Source of the DNA: Bacteroidales bacterium
Lineage (GTDB): Bacteria; Bacteroidota; Bacteroidia; Bacteroidales; UBA3663
NCBI GenBank assembly: GCA_017548545.1
Contig: JAFYZW010000083.1
Location: 1 to 64,000 of the forward strand
Reading direction: 5' to 3'
DNA: 64,000 nt
The notes below the pieces were generated by a model, which saw nothing but the letters and a program-made list of their open reading frames with translations, was not told the DNA's origin and did no database searches. Made by a program: the position numbers and the translations under genes. Positions 51,326 to 61,400 of this stretch are shown here, in pieces. Positions within the stretch are counted from its first letter, which is position 1. Each line of letters opens with the position of its first letter.

Positions 51326-52336
51326 ATGCATTTCCCAGCCTGCTTTGTAGAGCTTTCGAGCCATGAGGGTGCAGCTCGAGCACCCTTCTACCTCGCTGCC
51401 GAGGAATGGATAGCCAGCCATTTGCCTGCCGACAATTACCTCTTCACGTGGCAGCTGGGCCGTACAGTGGTGATGGGTCGCAACCAGGTGGCTCATCAGG
51501 AAGTGAACCTTGACTTCTGTCGTGAGAATCACATTGACGTCATTCGCCGCAAAAGCGGGGGAGGTGCAATCTTCGCCGACGAGGGCAACATCATGATTAG
51601 CTTTGTTACCAGCCAGGGCAAGGTGGAGCCCATCTTTATGGAATATGCCACCACTGTATCCCGAAGCTTGAATGAATTGGGAGCACATACAGAGGTTCAT
51701 GGTCGCAACGATGTCATACTCATGGGCAAGGGGAAGGTTTGCGGCAATGCTTTCTATCGTTTGGCTGACCGTAACATCGTTCATGGAACGATGCTTTATG
51801 ACACCGATCCGCTGTTGATGCAAGGTGCATTGCATTCCAATCCTCAGAAACTTCAGGCCAAGGGCGTTAGCAGCATTCGCGCTCGAGTGGGGGGGCTGAA
51901 AGGCAGTTTGAACGTTCCGGCGGGTCTCAGTGAAGCCGAAGAAGTGGCATGGCTGAGAACTCAGTTGCGCCAGAAGCTCACCGACCGTACCATCCGGCTT
52001 CCCCTTTCGGCCATCCACGAAATAGAGCAGATCGAGCAAGGGTATTACGCCGAAGAGTTTCTTTTGGGCAGCTCGGCACGCGACGAGGAAGTGCGAAAGG
52101 CACGCATCGAAGGTTGCGGAACGCTTGAGATCCATTTCGATTTGAAGGGAAGCCTGATACGAAAGGTACGTCTCACAGGCGACTTTTTCGAGACGACTGA
52201 TGCACAAAAGGCTTTTGCCGAAACTTTTGAGGGTATTCCTTTCACCAAAAAGAGTCTCAGAGAGGCAGTGGTTCGGCATCATCCCGAACAATCCATACGC
52301 AATCTCAGCCAGGAACAGCTATTCAGCATGATTTGA
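51326..52336 (+). CDS. lplA: Lipoate-protein ligase A
   Basis: 336 aa. The BPL/LplA fold motifs are FTWQLGRTVVMGRNQ, RRKSGGGAIFADEGNIMISF (R-x-S-G-G-G-A), NDVILMGKGKVCGNA (lipoyl-AMP lysine region) and HGTMLYD. A C-terminal Lip_prot_lig_C-like domain spans about 250-336. It attaches free lipoate to the lipoyl lysine of carrier proteins. It opens the glycine cleavage operon, so its natural client is probably the GcvH encoded next but one. The upstream 147 bases show no glycine riboswitch that I can recognise. Confidence 0.93.
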   Translation: MHFPACFVELSSHEGAARAPFYLAAEEWIASHLPADNYLFTWQLGRTVVMGRNQVAHQEVNLDFCRENHIDVIRRKSGGGAIFADEGNIMISFVTSQGKVEPIFMEYATTVSRSLNELGAHTEVHGRNDVILMGKGKVCGNAFYRLADRNIVHGTMLYDTDPLLMQGALHSNPQKLQAKGVSSIRARVGGLKGSLNVPAGLSEAEEVAWLRTQLRQKLTDRTIRLPLSAIHEIEQIEQGYYAEEFLLGSSARDEEVRKARIEGCGTLEIHFDLKGSLIRKVRLTGDFFETTDAQKAFAETFEGIPFTKKSLREAVVRHHPEQSIRNLSQEQLFSMI

Positions 52337-52364
52337 ATGAACAACAACTTTACAAATTATATCT

Positions 52365-53456
52365 ATGGAAGATAAGAAAACATGTCTTTATGACCGTCAC
52401 GTGAGCTTGGGTGCCAAGATGGTTCCCTTTGGTGGTTTTGTGATGCCACTCCAGTATTCCGACATCGCCGATGAGCACATCGCAGTCCGCACCGCTTGTG
52501 GCGTGTTCGATGTGAGCCATATGGGTGAGGTGCTTGTCACCGGACGTGAGGCTGAACGTTTCGTGCAGCATATTTTCACCAACGATGTGGCTGGTGCTCC
52601 TGTTGGCAAGATTTTCTATGGCATGATGCTCCACGAGAATGGCGGCACTGTCGATGACCTTCTGGTTTATAAGGAGGCTGACGATCGCTTCTTCCTGGTC
52701 ATCAATGCAGCCAATATCGATAAGGATTACGCTTGGATTGTTGAGCAGGCCAAGACTTTCGATGTCGTTACCGAGAACCAGAGCGACTACTATGGACAGC
52801 TCGCCGTACAGGGTCCACTGTCCGAACGTGTGGTCGAGGAGGTGCTGGGTCTGCCTTGCGCCGAACTCGTCTTCTACACCTTCAAGAAGTTGGATGTCGG
52901 TGGAGAAACCATCATCATCAGCCGTACAGGTTATACAGGCGAGGATGGTTTCGAGATCTATGGCTCGCACGCCTTCACTGTAGCTCAATGGGACAAGCTC
53001 ATCGAGAGCTGTCGCGTGAAGCCTTGCGGACTGGGTTGCCGCGATACCTTGCGTTTCGAGGTGGGTCTTCCTCTCTATGGCGACGAACTGACCGATGAAC
53101 TGAGCCCTATCGAGGCAGGTTTGGGCATGTTCGTGAAACTCGATAAGGAGGAATTTGTCGGCAAGGAGGCGTGTGCGAAGCAAAAGGCCGAGGGCATCAC
53201 CCGCAAGGTGGTAGGCATTGAACTCGAAGGACGTGCCATTCCACGTCATGGCTACGATGTCGTAGTTGGTGATGAGGTGGTCGGCACTGTCACCACTGGC
53301 TACAATTCCATCTCTACAGGCAAGAGTGTCTGCATGGCCCTTGTGAAGATTGAGTATGCCAAGCTGGGCACCCCCGTGCAGGTTCGTATACACCGTAAGC
53401 TCCAGCCGGGAGTGGTAGTCAAGAAGAAATTCTACGAGAAATCATATAAGAAATAA
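52365..53456 (+). CDS. gcvT: Aminomethyltransferase, glycine cleavage T protein
   Basis: 363 aa. Motifs are GVFDVSHMGEV, FTNDV, GMMLHENGGTVDDLLVY, ISRTGYTGEDGFEIYG, and the C-terminal barrel GHVTTG-like VGTVTTGYNSIS. It transfers the methylene group from aminomethyl-lipoyl-GcvH to tetrahydrofolate and releases ammonia. 28 bases after lplA and 20 before gcvH. Full length. Confidence 0.97.
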   Translation: MEDKKTCLYDRHVSLGAKMVPFGGFVMPLQYSDIADEHIAVRTACGVFDVSHMGEVLVTGREAERFVQHIFTNDVAGAPVGKIFYGMMLHENGGTVDDLLVYKEADDRFFLVINAANIDKDYAWIVEQAKTFDVVTENQSDYYGQLAVQGPLSERVVEEVLGLPCAELVFYTFKKLDVGGETIIISRTGYTGEDGFEIYGSHAFTVAQWDKLIESCRVKPCGLGCRDTLRFEVGLPLYGDELTDELSPIEAGLGMFVKLDKEEFVGKEACAKQKAEGITRKVVGIELEGRAIPRHGYDVVVGDEVVGTVTTGYNSISTGKSVCMALVKIEYAKLGTPVQVRIHRKLQPGVVVKKKFYEKSYKK

Positions 53457-53476
53457 TAATCAAAACCTCAAGAAAA

Positions 53477-53854
53477 ATGGCAAAAGTTATTGAAGGCCTC
53501 TTTTATGCAGAGAGCCATGAGTATGTAAGAGTGGAAGGCGAGTACGGTTATGTCGGCATTACCGATTATGCACAGTCTCAGTTGGGCAATGTGGTATATG
53601 TTGATATGCCCGAGGTTGACGACGAAGTGACTGCAGGCGAGGAGTTCGGTGCTGTGGAGTCTGTCAAGGCTGCCAGTGACCTTTTCTCACCCGTTTCTGG
53701 AACCGTCGTCGAAATCAACGAAGCTCTCGAAGAGCAGCCCGAGCTCATCAACGCCGATGCTTTCGAGAACTGGATCATCAAGGTGAAACTTTCCGATCCT
53801 TCAGAACTTGACAACCTCCTCGATGCCAAGGCATACGAGGCAATTTGCGAGTAA
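53477..53854 (+). CDS. gcvH: Glycine cleavage H protein
   Basis: 125 aa, the normal length. The lipoyl hybrid motif is GAVESVKAASDLFSPVSG with the lipoylated lysine K64 (E-S-V-K-A). GITDYAQSQLGNVVYVD is the family signature. It carries the aminomethyl and reduced lipoyl group among the P, T and L proteins. Two bases separate it from gcvPA. Confidence 0.98.
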   Translation: MAKVIEGLFYAESHEYVRVEGEYGYVGITDYAQSQLGNVVYVDMPEVDDEVTAGEEFGAVESVKAASDLFSPVSGTVVEINEALEEQPELINADAFENWIIKVKLSDPSELDNLLDAKAYEAICE

Positions 53855-53856
53855 AT

Positions 53857-55176
53857 ATGTTTAAATACTTTCCCCATACGACCGATGACATTCAGCAGAT
53901 GCTGGGTGTCATTGGTGTTCAGAGCCTCGATGATCTCTATGCCGAGATTCCCGAGGAACTGAAGCTAAAACGTGACCTCGACATTCCTTCCGAGAAGTCG
54001 GAGGTCGAGGTGCGCAGGATCATCGGAGACCTGGCTGCCCAGAACAAGCCGCTCCTCTGCTTCGCTGGTGGTGGCGTCTATGACCATTATACACCGAGCG
54101 TGGTTCCGTTCCTTGCCAGTCGAAGTGAGTTTTCGACCAGCTATACTCCCTATCAGGCCGAAATATCGCAGGGTACGCTCCAGTACATCTTCGAGTATCA
54201 GACCATGATGGCCGACCTAACGGGTATGGATCTGTCGAATGCTTCGATGTATGATGGCACAACGGCCACAGCTGAGGCAATGATGATGTGTGTGGCTCAG
54301 GCCAAGAAGCGTAATAAGGTGCTCATCTCCGCGACATCCAATCCGCAGGTGCTGCGCGTCGTCGAGACCTATGCCCATTATCATGAGGTTGAGCTGGTGA
54401 AGGTGCCGGCCAAGGGCGGTGTCATGGACAAGGACATTGCTCGGGAACTCATCGAGAAGAACGACGTGGCAGGCCTTCTCGTCAGCCAGCCAAATTATTA
54501 CGGCATCATCGAGGACTTCACAGGCCTTGCTGACCTCTGCCATGCTCATAAGTCGCTCTTTGCCATCAATACGATGGCTAGCGCTTTGGGAGTACTCCGT
54601 TCGCCTGGCGAATGGGGAGCTGACATCGCTTGTGGCGATGCCCAGAGTCTCGGTATCCCTATGAACTACGGCGGCCCCTATATCGGTTACCTTTGCACCA
54701 AGAACGAGCTGGTGCGCAAGATGCCTGGTCGCCTCGTTGGAGCCACCACCGATGCCGACGGTCGTCGTGCTTTCGTCCTCACTATGCAGGCTCGCGAGCA
54801 GCACATCCGTCGCGAGAAGGCTACAAGCAACATCTGCACGGCTCAGGGTTTCATGTGTCTCTTTGTGGCCTCTTATCTCAGCCTGATGGGCGAGAAGGGA
54901 CTGCGTGAGGTCAATGAACAGAGTTATGCCGGTGCTCATTATCTGCATGATGCACTGCTCAAGACCGGAAAGTTCGAGGATGCTTTTGGCTCACAACCCT
55001 TCCTCAACGAGTTTACCGTGCGTGTCAAGGGTGATGCCAAGGCTTTGCGCAAGTCTTTGGCCGAACGTGGATTCCTCTTCGGTGTTGAAACCGAGGGTAT
55101 GCCCCACTGCCTCACCATCGCCGTCACCGAAATGCGTTCGAAACAGGAAATCGATTCACTCATCTCAAATCTTTAA
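53857..55176 (+). CDS. gcvPA: Glycine dehydrogenase subunit 1 (P protein, N-terminal half)
   Basis: 439 aa from ATG 53857, three bases after the gcvH TAA begins; an upstream GTG inside gcvH is less likely. Motifs are GGGVYDHYTPSVV, YTPYQAEISQGTLQ, ASMYDGTTATAEAM, GGPYIGYLCTK and RMPGRLVG-like KMPGRLVGATTD. It forms the P protein with the second subunit. The N-terminal half carries no PLP lysine. The split form differs from the single ~950-aa GcvP of many Bacteroidetes. Confidence 0.97.
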   Translation: MFKYFPHTTDDIQQMLGVIGVQSLDDLYAEIPEELKLKRDLDIPSEKSEVEVRRIIGDLAAQNKPLLCFAGGGVYDHYTPSVVPFLASRSEFSTSYTPYQAEISQGTLQYIFEYQTMMADLTGMDLSNASMYDGTTATAEAMMMCVAQAKKRNKVLISATSNPQVLRVVETYAHYHEVELVKVPAKGGVMDKDIARELIEKNDVAGLLVSQPNYYGIIEDFTGLADLCHAHKSLFAINTMASALGVLRSPGEWGADIACGDAQSLGIPMNYGGPYIGYLCTKNELVRKMPGRLVGATTDADGRRAFVLTMQAREQHIRREKATSNICTAQGFMCLFVASYLSLMGEKGLREVNEQSYAGAHYLHDALLKTGKFEDAFGSQPFLNEFTVRVKGDAKALRKSLAERGFLFGVETEGMPHCLTIAVTEMRSKQEIDSLISNL

Positions 55177-55181
55177 AGGCT

Positions 55182-56660
55182 ATGAACAACGTATATTATG
55201 GAAAACTCGTATTCGAGTTGTCAAAGCCAGGACGTGTAGGATATTCTCTTCCCAAGTCCGAGATCAGTGGATACAGTCTCAATGAACTGCCCGAAGCTCT
55301 GAAGCGTCAGGGCAAGACTATCCTTCCGGAATGTGACGAACTTACTGTGGTGCGTCATTATACCAACATGTCGAACAATAATTTCGGTGTTGATACGGGA
55401 TTCTATCCATTGGGGTCTTGTACGATGAAGTACAATCCGAAGATCAACGAGGAGCTTTGTGCCCTCCCTGCTTTCAATCGTCATCCTTCCACACCCGTGG
55501 AATTTGTGCAGGGTAGCCTGAAGGTATATGATGAGGTACAAAAGACGCTGTCTGAGATCTCTGGCCTTTCGCGCTTTACCCTCAACCCATACGCAGGTGC
55601 TCATGGCGAGCTTACTGGCTTGATGGTGATCAAGGCCTATCATCAGCAACGCGGCGATAACGCCCGCACCAAGATCATCGTGCCCAATTCAGCACATGGT
55701 ACCAACCCGGCCTCTGCTGCTGTGGCCGGCTTCAAGGTAGTGGAGGTGAAGAGTCTCGCTGATGGTACGGTCGATGTGGAGGATCTCAAGCCGCTGCTTG
55801 GTCCCGATGTGGCCGGCATGATGATGACCAATCCGAACACTCTCGGTATCTTCGAGAGGAACATTCCCGTGATTGCCCGTCTCGTGCACGATTGTGGCGG
55901 CCTGATGTACTACGATGGTGCCAACCTCAACCCGATGCTTGGCGTTTGTCGTCCGGGTGATATGGGCTTCGACGTGATGCACATCAACCTGCACAAGACC
56001 TTCTCCACACCTCATGGTGGTGGTGGTCCAGGTAGTGGTCCCGTGGGTGTACGCAAGGGTTTGGAACATCTGTTGCCTAACCCACAGGTCGAGAAGTTGG
56101 CCGATGGCACCTATACACTGCAATGTGACAAGGATTCGCTTGGAAGTATTTCGACCTTCCTCAGCAATTTCACCGTCATCATTCGTGCTTACGCCTATCT
56201 GCTCTCACTCGGTAAGGAGAATGTCCCGATGGCTGGTAAACTTTCGGTGCTCAACGCCAATTATATCAAGGAGTGTCTCCGTAGTCATTACGAGCTGCCC
56301 ATTGAGGGGCTCTGCAAACATGAGTTCGTTTTCGACGGTTTGCGTCCTGAATTCGGTGGCGACCATCACGACGATAACCATGTCACCACGCTCGATGTGG
56401 CAAAGCGTCTCCTCGACTACGGTTTCCATGCGCCTACCATCTATTTCCCGTTGCTCTTCCACGAGGCACTGATGATTGAGCCCACCGAGACCGAGAGCAA
56501 AGACACACTTGATGACTTCATCGCTGTGATGAAACGTATTGCCGAAGAATCACGTGATGATCGCGAGATGGTCAAGACCGCTCCTCACCACACGCCCATC
56601 CGTCGTCTTGACGATGTGAAGGCTGTCAGGGAGCCCAAGTTTACTTTCAAGAATCTCTAA
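55182..56660 (+). CDS. gcvPB: Glycine dehydrogenase subunit 2 (P protein, PLP half)
   Basis: 492 aa. PLP-binding lysine in NLHKTFSTPHGGGGPG; other motifs are FYPLGSCTMKYNPK, NPYAGAHGELTG, PNSAHGTNPASAA and YYDGANLNP. It decarboxylates glycine and passes the aminomethyl group to GcvH. Five bases after gcvPA. Confidence 0.98.
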   Translation: MNNVYYGKLVFELSKPGRVGYSLPKSEISGYSLNELPEALKRQGKTILPECDELTVVRHYTNMSNNNFGVDTGFYPLGSCTMKYNPKINEELCALPAFNRHPSTPVEFVQGSLKVYDEVQKTLSEISGLSRFTLNPYAGAHGELTGLMVIKAYHQQRGDNARTKIIVPNSAHGTNPASAAVAGFKVVEVKSLADGTVDVEDLKPLLGPDVAGMMMTNPNTLGIFERNIPVIARLVHDCGGLMYYDGANLNPMLGVCRPGDMGFDVMHINLHKTFSTPHGGGGPGSGPVGVRKGLEHLLPNPQVEKLADGTYTLQCDKDSLGSISTFLSNFTVIIRAYAYLLSLGKENVPMAGKLSVLNANYIKECLRSHYELPIEGLCKHEFVFDGLRPEFGGDHHDDNHVTTLDVAKRLLDYGFHAPTIYFPLLFHEALMIEPTETESKDTLDDFIAVMKRIAEESRDDREMVKTAPHHTPIRRLDDVKAVREPKFTFKNL

Positions 56661-56676
56661 TACCCTATTCCCTTTA

Positions 56677-56748
56677 TCACGAATTTGCGAATTAGCGATT
56701 TTGGGGTTGTAAGCTAACCGTTAATTCTTTAATTCTCAAATTCGTGAT
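56677..56748 (+). promoter_or_regulatory. Inverted repeat between gcvPB and lpdA
   Basis: ATCACGAATTTG (56677-56688) and CAAATTCGTGAT (56737-56748) are perfect inverse copies with a 48-base loop. No T-run follows, so it is more likely an attenuating or processing hairpin or a dispersed element than a terminator. It covers the alternative GTG start of lpdA at 56744. Confidence 0.6.
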
Positions 56749-56758
56749 TAATAAGCTT

Positions 56759-58105
56759 ATGGATCTAATCATTATCGGAGCAGGCCCAGGTGGCTATGAG
56801 ACGGCTGTCCGTGCCGCCAAGGTGGGATTGAAGACCGTGGTCATCGAGAAGGCCGCGTTGGGCGGCACTTGCCTCAATGCAGGCTGTATCCCCACGAAGT
56901 GCTTGTGTCATTCGGCCGAGGTACATGACGAAGTTGTTGCAGCAGGTTATGCCGATTCTCCTGTCGATATCGCAGCCATTGTGGCTCGCAAGGACAGTGT
57001 GGTCGAGAAACTGCGAGCTGGTGTCGCCATGCTGATGAAGACGCCTGGCATCACGTTCCTCGAGGGCAAGGCTCGCTTTGTTGATGCCCACACGGTGGCT
57101 GTGCATAAGGCCGATGGGGCTGAGGAGCAGTTCTCTGCTCCCAATATCATCATCGCCACTGGCAGCGTGACTAAGTTCCTCCTCATTCCTGGTGCACATG
57201 CCCAGGGTGTAATCACTTCGACCGAGGCTCTCAACCTCACAAGCCTGCCTCGTCGTCTCTGCATCATCGGTGGTGGTGTCATCGGCATGGAGTTCGCCAG
57301 CATCTTCCGCAGTTTCGGCGTGGAAGTTGAAGTGGTGGAGTTCATGAAGGAGATTCTTCCCGCCTTCGACCGCGATATTGCCAAGCGTCTGCGCACCTCG
57401 CTCAAGAAGCGTGGTATCGGTTTTCATGTGGGTGCTGCTGCCAAGGCCATCTACGAAGGAACTCCGATGCGCGTCGAATATGAGGAGAAAGGTAAGCTTC
57501 AGTCGCTCGAATGTGACCTTGTGCTGATGGCTGTGGGTCGTGGGGCCAATGTCGAGGCCATCAATCTCGATGACATCGGCATAGAGTATTCTCGTCGCGG
57601 CATTACCGTCGATGAGAATATGCAGACCAACATCCCGGGTGTTTATGCCATTGGAGATGTCAATGGTCTATGTCAACTCGCCCATGCTGCCACCTTCCAA
57701 GGTTATTGTGCGCTTCAGCACATTCTTCATCCCGACGAAGCCAATCCTTATCGCGAATCCTTGAAAGTGATTCCCGCAGCGGTGTTCACTACACCCGAAG
57801 TGGCCATGGTTGGTCAGACCGAAGAGCAGCTCTCCGAAGCAGGCATCGAATACCGTGCTCTCAAGGCATTCTACCGCGCCAACGGCAAAGCGCTCTCTAT
57901 GGATGCTGACGATGGTTTGACCAAGGTTCTTGTCAGCCCTGAGGGTACGATTCTTGGCGCCCATATCCTGGGTGCTCATGCCAGCGACATGATTCATGAA
58001 GTCACCGTCGTAATGCGTAATGGAGGTTCTATCCATGATATTGCCAACACTGTCCATGCTCATCCTTCGCTTAGCGAGATACTTCTTGCTGCTGCCGAGG
58101 CATGA
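56759..58105 (+). CDS. lpdA: Dihydrolipoyl dehydrogenase (L protein)
   Basis: 448 aa from ATG 56759 (M-D-L-I-I-I-G-A-G-P-G-G-Y). The redox pair is in GGTCLNAGCIPTK (C38, C43). A second nucleotide site GGGVIGMEFASIF and the C-terminal H-x-H-P-S-L-S-E with catalytic His are present. It reoxidises dihydrolipoyl-GcvH with NAD+. Being in the operon it is probably dedicated to glycine cleavage. The start at 56744 (GTG) lies in a hairpin arm and is rejected. Confidence 0.97.
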   Translation: MDLIIIGAGPGGYETAVRAAKVGLKTVVIEKAALGGTCLNAGCIPTKCLCHSAEVHDEVVAAGYADSPVDIAAIVARKDSVVEKLRAGVAMLMKTPGITFLEGKARFVDAHTVAVHKADGAEEQFSAPNIIIATGSVTKFLLIPGAHAQGVITSTEALNLTSLPRRLCIIGGGVIGMEFASIFRSFGVEVEVVEFMKEILPAFDRDIAKRLRTSLKKRGIGFHVGAAAKAIYEGTPMRVEYEEKGKLQSLECDLVLMAVGRGANVEAINLDDIGIEYSRRGITVDENMQTNIPGVYAIGDVNGLCQLAHAATFQGYCALQHILHPDEANPYRESLKVIPAAVFTTPEVAMVGQTEEQLSEAGIEYRALKAFYRANGKALSMDADDGLTKVLVSPEGTILGAHILGAHASDMIHEVTVVMRNGGSIHDIANTVHAHPSLSEILLAAAEA

Positions 58106-58141
58106 GGCTGTTGGTTAATTACACATATAATATTTTATAGT

Positions 58142-58176
58142 GAGCTCACGTGGTTTTGACCATGTGGGCTCTTTCA
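58142..58176 (+). terminator. Terminator of the glycine cleavage operon
   Basis: GAGCTCACGTGG and CCATGTGGGCTC form a 12-bp stem with two G-U pairs (58142-58171), followed by TTTCATTTC. Confidence 0.75.
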
Positions 58177-58379
58177 TTTCCTATCGAATAGAGGACATAG
58201 CGAATCATAATGATAGTATATCTGTCGGACTACTGACATTTTGTTTGCACTGCTATCGGGGAAAGTGCGTCATCGTTTTTTCAATTTGTTATAAATATTT
58301 AAATATTGTGGTGTTTTTATAGTTTTTCAAGAAAATTCGAGAAAAATAGTGTATTTTTTTAAAAAATCTTTCAAAAATG
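58177..58379. other. AT-rich intergenic stretch
   Basis: Together with the promoter and leader it makes a gap of about 350 bases between the operon and the protease. No gene or repeat seen. Confidence 0.5.
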
Positions 58380-58409
58380 TTTGTCGTATCATTTTATTGC
58401 ATATCTTTG
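58380..58409 (+). promoter_or_regulatory. Promoter for the secreted protease
   Basis: TTTG (58380-58383), 18 bases, TATCTTTG (58402-58409); the ATG is at 58458. Confidence 0.65.
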
Positions 58410-58457
58410 TGGCGTTTTTTTACACAACAATTACTACAACCTCAAAACTGTTTCATT

Positions 58458-61400
58458 ATGAGAAAAGGTTTATTATTCGCTCTTCTGATGGCATCAAGTA
58501 TGCTGTCATTTGGTCAGAGTGACATCAGTAACAAGTTGTCAATCTCGACGCAGATGTTCATTGATGAGCGCGATGGTGCGCTCGAGTTGAAACGTAATGT
58601 TGACGCTGAGAAGCGCCTCGGCCTGGAGTTTGTGGGCAAGCGGCTCAAGGCAAACAAAAACGACGACCGCATCTATGCGGCTCCCGACACCATCGATGGT
58701 CGTGCCTATATCTCTGCCTTCATCCGTTTGGACAACAATGCAGACGTCAAGACGCTCACCAACAAGGGTGTCCGTATCCAGAGTAGTTTTGACAATGGAC
58801 TATATACAGCCCTCATCCCTGTGAACAGTATTGAGGAGGTGGCTCTCCTCAGCAACGTGAAACGTATCAACGTGTCGATGCTGATGCGTCCGTTCACCAA
58901 CAATGCACGTTCGGCTTCCAATGTCGATGATGTGCTCACCAAATCGGCCGATGCCGTTGCCCTCGGTCTCAGCAAGCAGTACGATGGTTCGGGTGTTGTT
59001 CTTGGCGTGATCGACACAGGTATCGACTTCCAACACATCGCATTCAAGGATGCAAGTGGCAATTCGCGTATCAAGCGCGCGTATGTATATAATGGTTCAA
59101 GTGCCAAGGAATATACATCTATCACCAGTAGTAGTCCCACCACCGACGACAAGAGTGAAGACCACGGCACGCACACCAGTTCGACTGCCGGTGGTTCGAG
59201 TGTCATCATCAGCGGCTCAAACGTTACCGTCACCAACGACCATGCCAACGCTACCTACGGCGGTATGGCTCCGGGTGCCGACCTTTACCTCGCTGGTGTC
59301 AATGGCCTTTCGAGCACCTATATGGCCAACGCTTTCCAAAAGATATGTGACTATGCCGATGCTCAGGGCAAGCCTGTGGTGATTAGCAACAGTTGGGGTT
59401 CGCAGTATGGTCCTCACGATGGTACAGGTGACTTTGCCGACATTACAGCACAATACTTTGGTTCGAACCATCCCAACCACGTCTGCCTCTTCGCAGCCTC
59501 TAACGATGGCGGCAAGTCGAAGGACGGAGAGGGTGGTGGCTATCACGTCAGTGGCACTGCATCGAGCAGTAGTCCCCTTGGCTCCATTCTGCGTGCTGCT
59601 TCTTACAGTAATACCGATGCCGGATACTATTACTATGGCATCATTGCTAACGCTTGGTCTCGCTCAAGATTGAGCAGTGGTAGCCTTGCTTGCAAGATTT
59701 TCGTCCTTGATTCCAGCACAGGTGCTGTCAAGACTTCGGTTACCGTTACTCCAAGCACTAGTGGCGCCTCGGTGAGCGGTCTGTCGAGCTATTTCAGCGG
59801 CACGCTCTATGCCTACAAGGACTATGTCAGCTCCAACAAGAGCCAGATCATGCTCTACACCTCGGGTCTCACCTCCAGAAGCTATACCACGACCACCAAG
59901 AACGGTAGCACTTACTACAAGAGCAAATATACTCTTGCCGTACAGTTCTATCCTACCAGCGGCAGCTGTACCATCGATGCCTGGGGAGGCAGCTACGGCT
60001 ACTTCACCAATCATCTCTCGACCAGCGGCTACACTTGGACCAATGGTTCGGATGACATGTGTGTAAGTGACGAAGCCACCGATCCCAATGTCATCTCCAT
60101 TGGAGCATACGTGACTGCCAATACGTGGAAAGCCTACAATGGCTCATCCTACAGCATGAGCGACGTCTATACTGTCGGCGACATCGCCTATTTCTCCAGT
60201 TATGCAACCGCTAACCAGAGCCCCACTGGCATCCAGTACCCATGGATTACGGCTCCCGGTGCCCGTCTGGCAGCCGGTGTGAACCATTACCATACCGCCA
60301 GCGTCGATGACTACAGCTACTATGGAAGCAACTACAACAGCGACCTTGTGGTCAACAGTTCGTCCTCACCTTATGCTATGATGGAGGGTACCTCAATGGC
60401 TACTCCTGTGGCTGCTGGTATCGTTGCCCTTTGGCTCCAGGCAGCCAAGGAGTCCGGACAGTCGCTTACCAACAGTGACATCAAGAACATCATGAAGCAG
60501 ACGGCCATTAAGGACAGTTATACGACCACTGGTGCCAATGCCTCGCATTTCGGTAACGGCAAGATCAATGCTCTTGCAGGCCTCCAGCAGATTCTGGGTT
60601 CTACTCCTGGAACTGTAGTAACTACACCAGTCATTACGGCCAGCGCTTCGTCACTTGCATTCTCGGGCACTGTAGGTCAGACCTACACCAAGACATTCAC
60701 CGTAAGCGGTACCGACCTTGAGGGTGCTGTCACAGTCACTATTAACGGTTCTAACTGCTTTACCGTTTCACCAAGCTCCATCAGCAAGGCAAGTGCTACA
60801 TCGGGCGCTACCGTTACTGTTTCATACGCTCCGACTGCAGCCGGCAATACCTCGGCTACCCTTACTTTGGCCAGCAGTAATGCACAGAGTGTAACCATCA
60901 GCCTTAGCGGCTCTGCTGCAGCTGCTGCCGTGCCAGTCATCACGGCCAGCGCTTCCAGCCTCTCGTTCAGCGCCAACACAGGCGAGACACAAACCAAGTC
61001 GGTTACCATCAGCGGTTCGGACCTCACGGGTGTTATCACTGTAGCCGTCAGCGGCTCGGCATTCTCAGTTAATACTTCCAGTATCTCTACCACCCAGGCA
61101 GCTGCGGGCAAGGCTATCAACGTGACCTTCACCGCTCCCGCCACCGCAGGCTCATACTCAGGCACTCTCACCCTCACCAGTGCATCGGCAGCAGCTGTCA
61201 CCATCGCTCTCGCAGGCACATCGGTAGCACAGCAGCCTGATCCCGAACCCACTACGACCAAGGAGGTTTATAAGCTTGTGAGCAGCGTTACTTCGGGCAA
61301 ACAGTATGTGATTGTCAATAAGAATACTGCAGGTTCGGCCAACGCCATTACCACCAATTCCAGCCACACTGTTACCAACAGCTCGGTCAACATCGTGAGC

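Noticed and set aside
56744-56758. GTG start for lpdA
   Set aside because: It lies inside the right arm of the 56677-56748 inverted repeat, and the FAD-binding strand begins right at the ATG at 56759.
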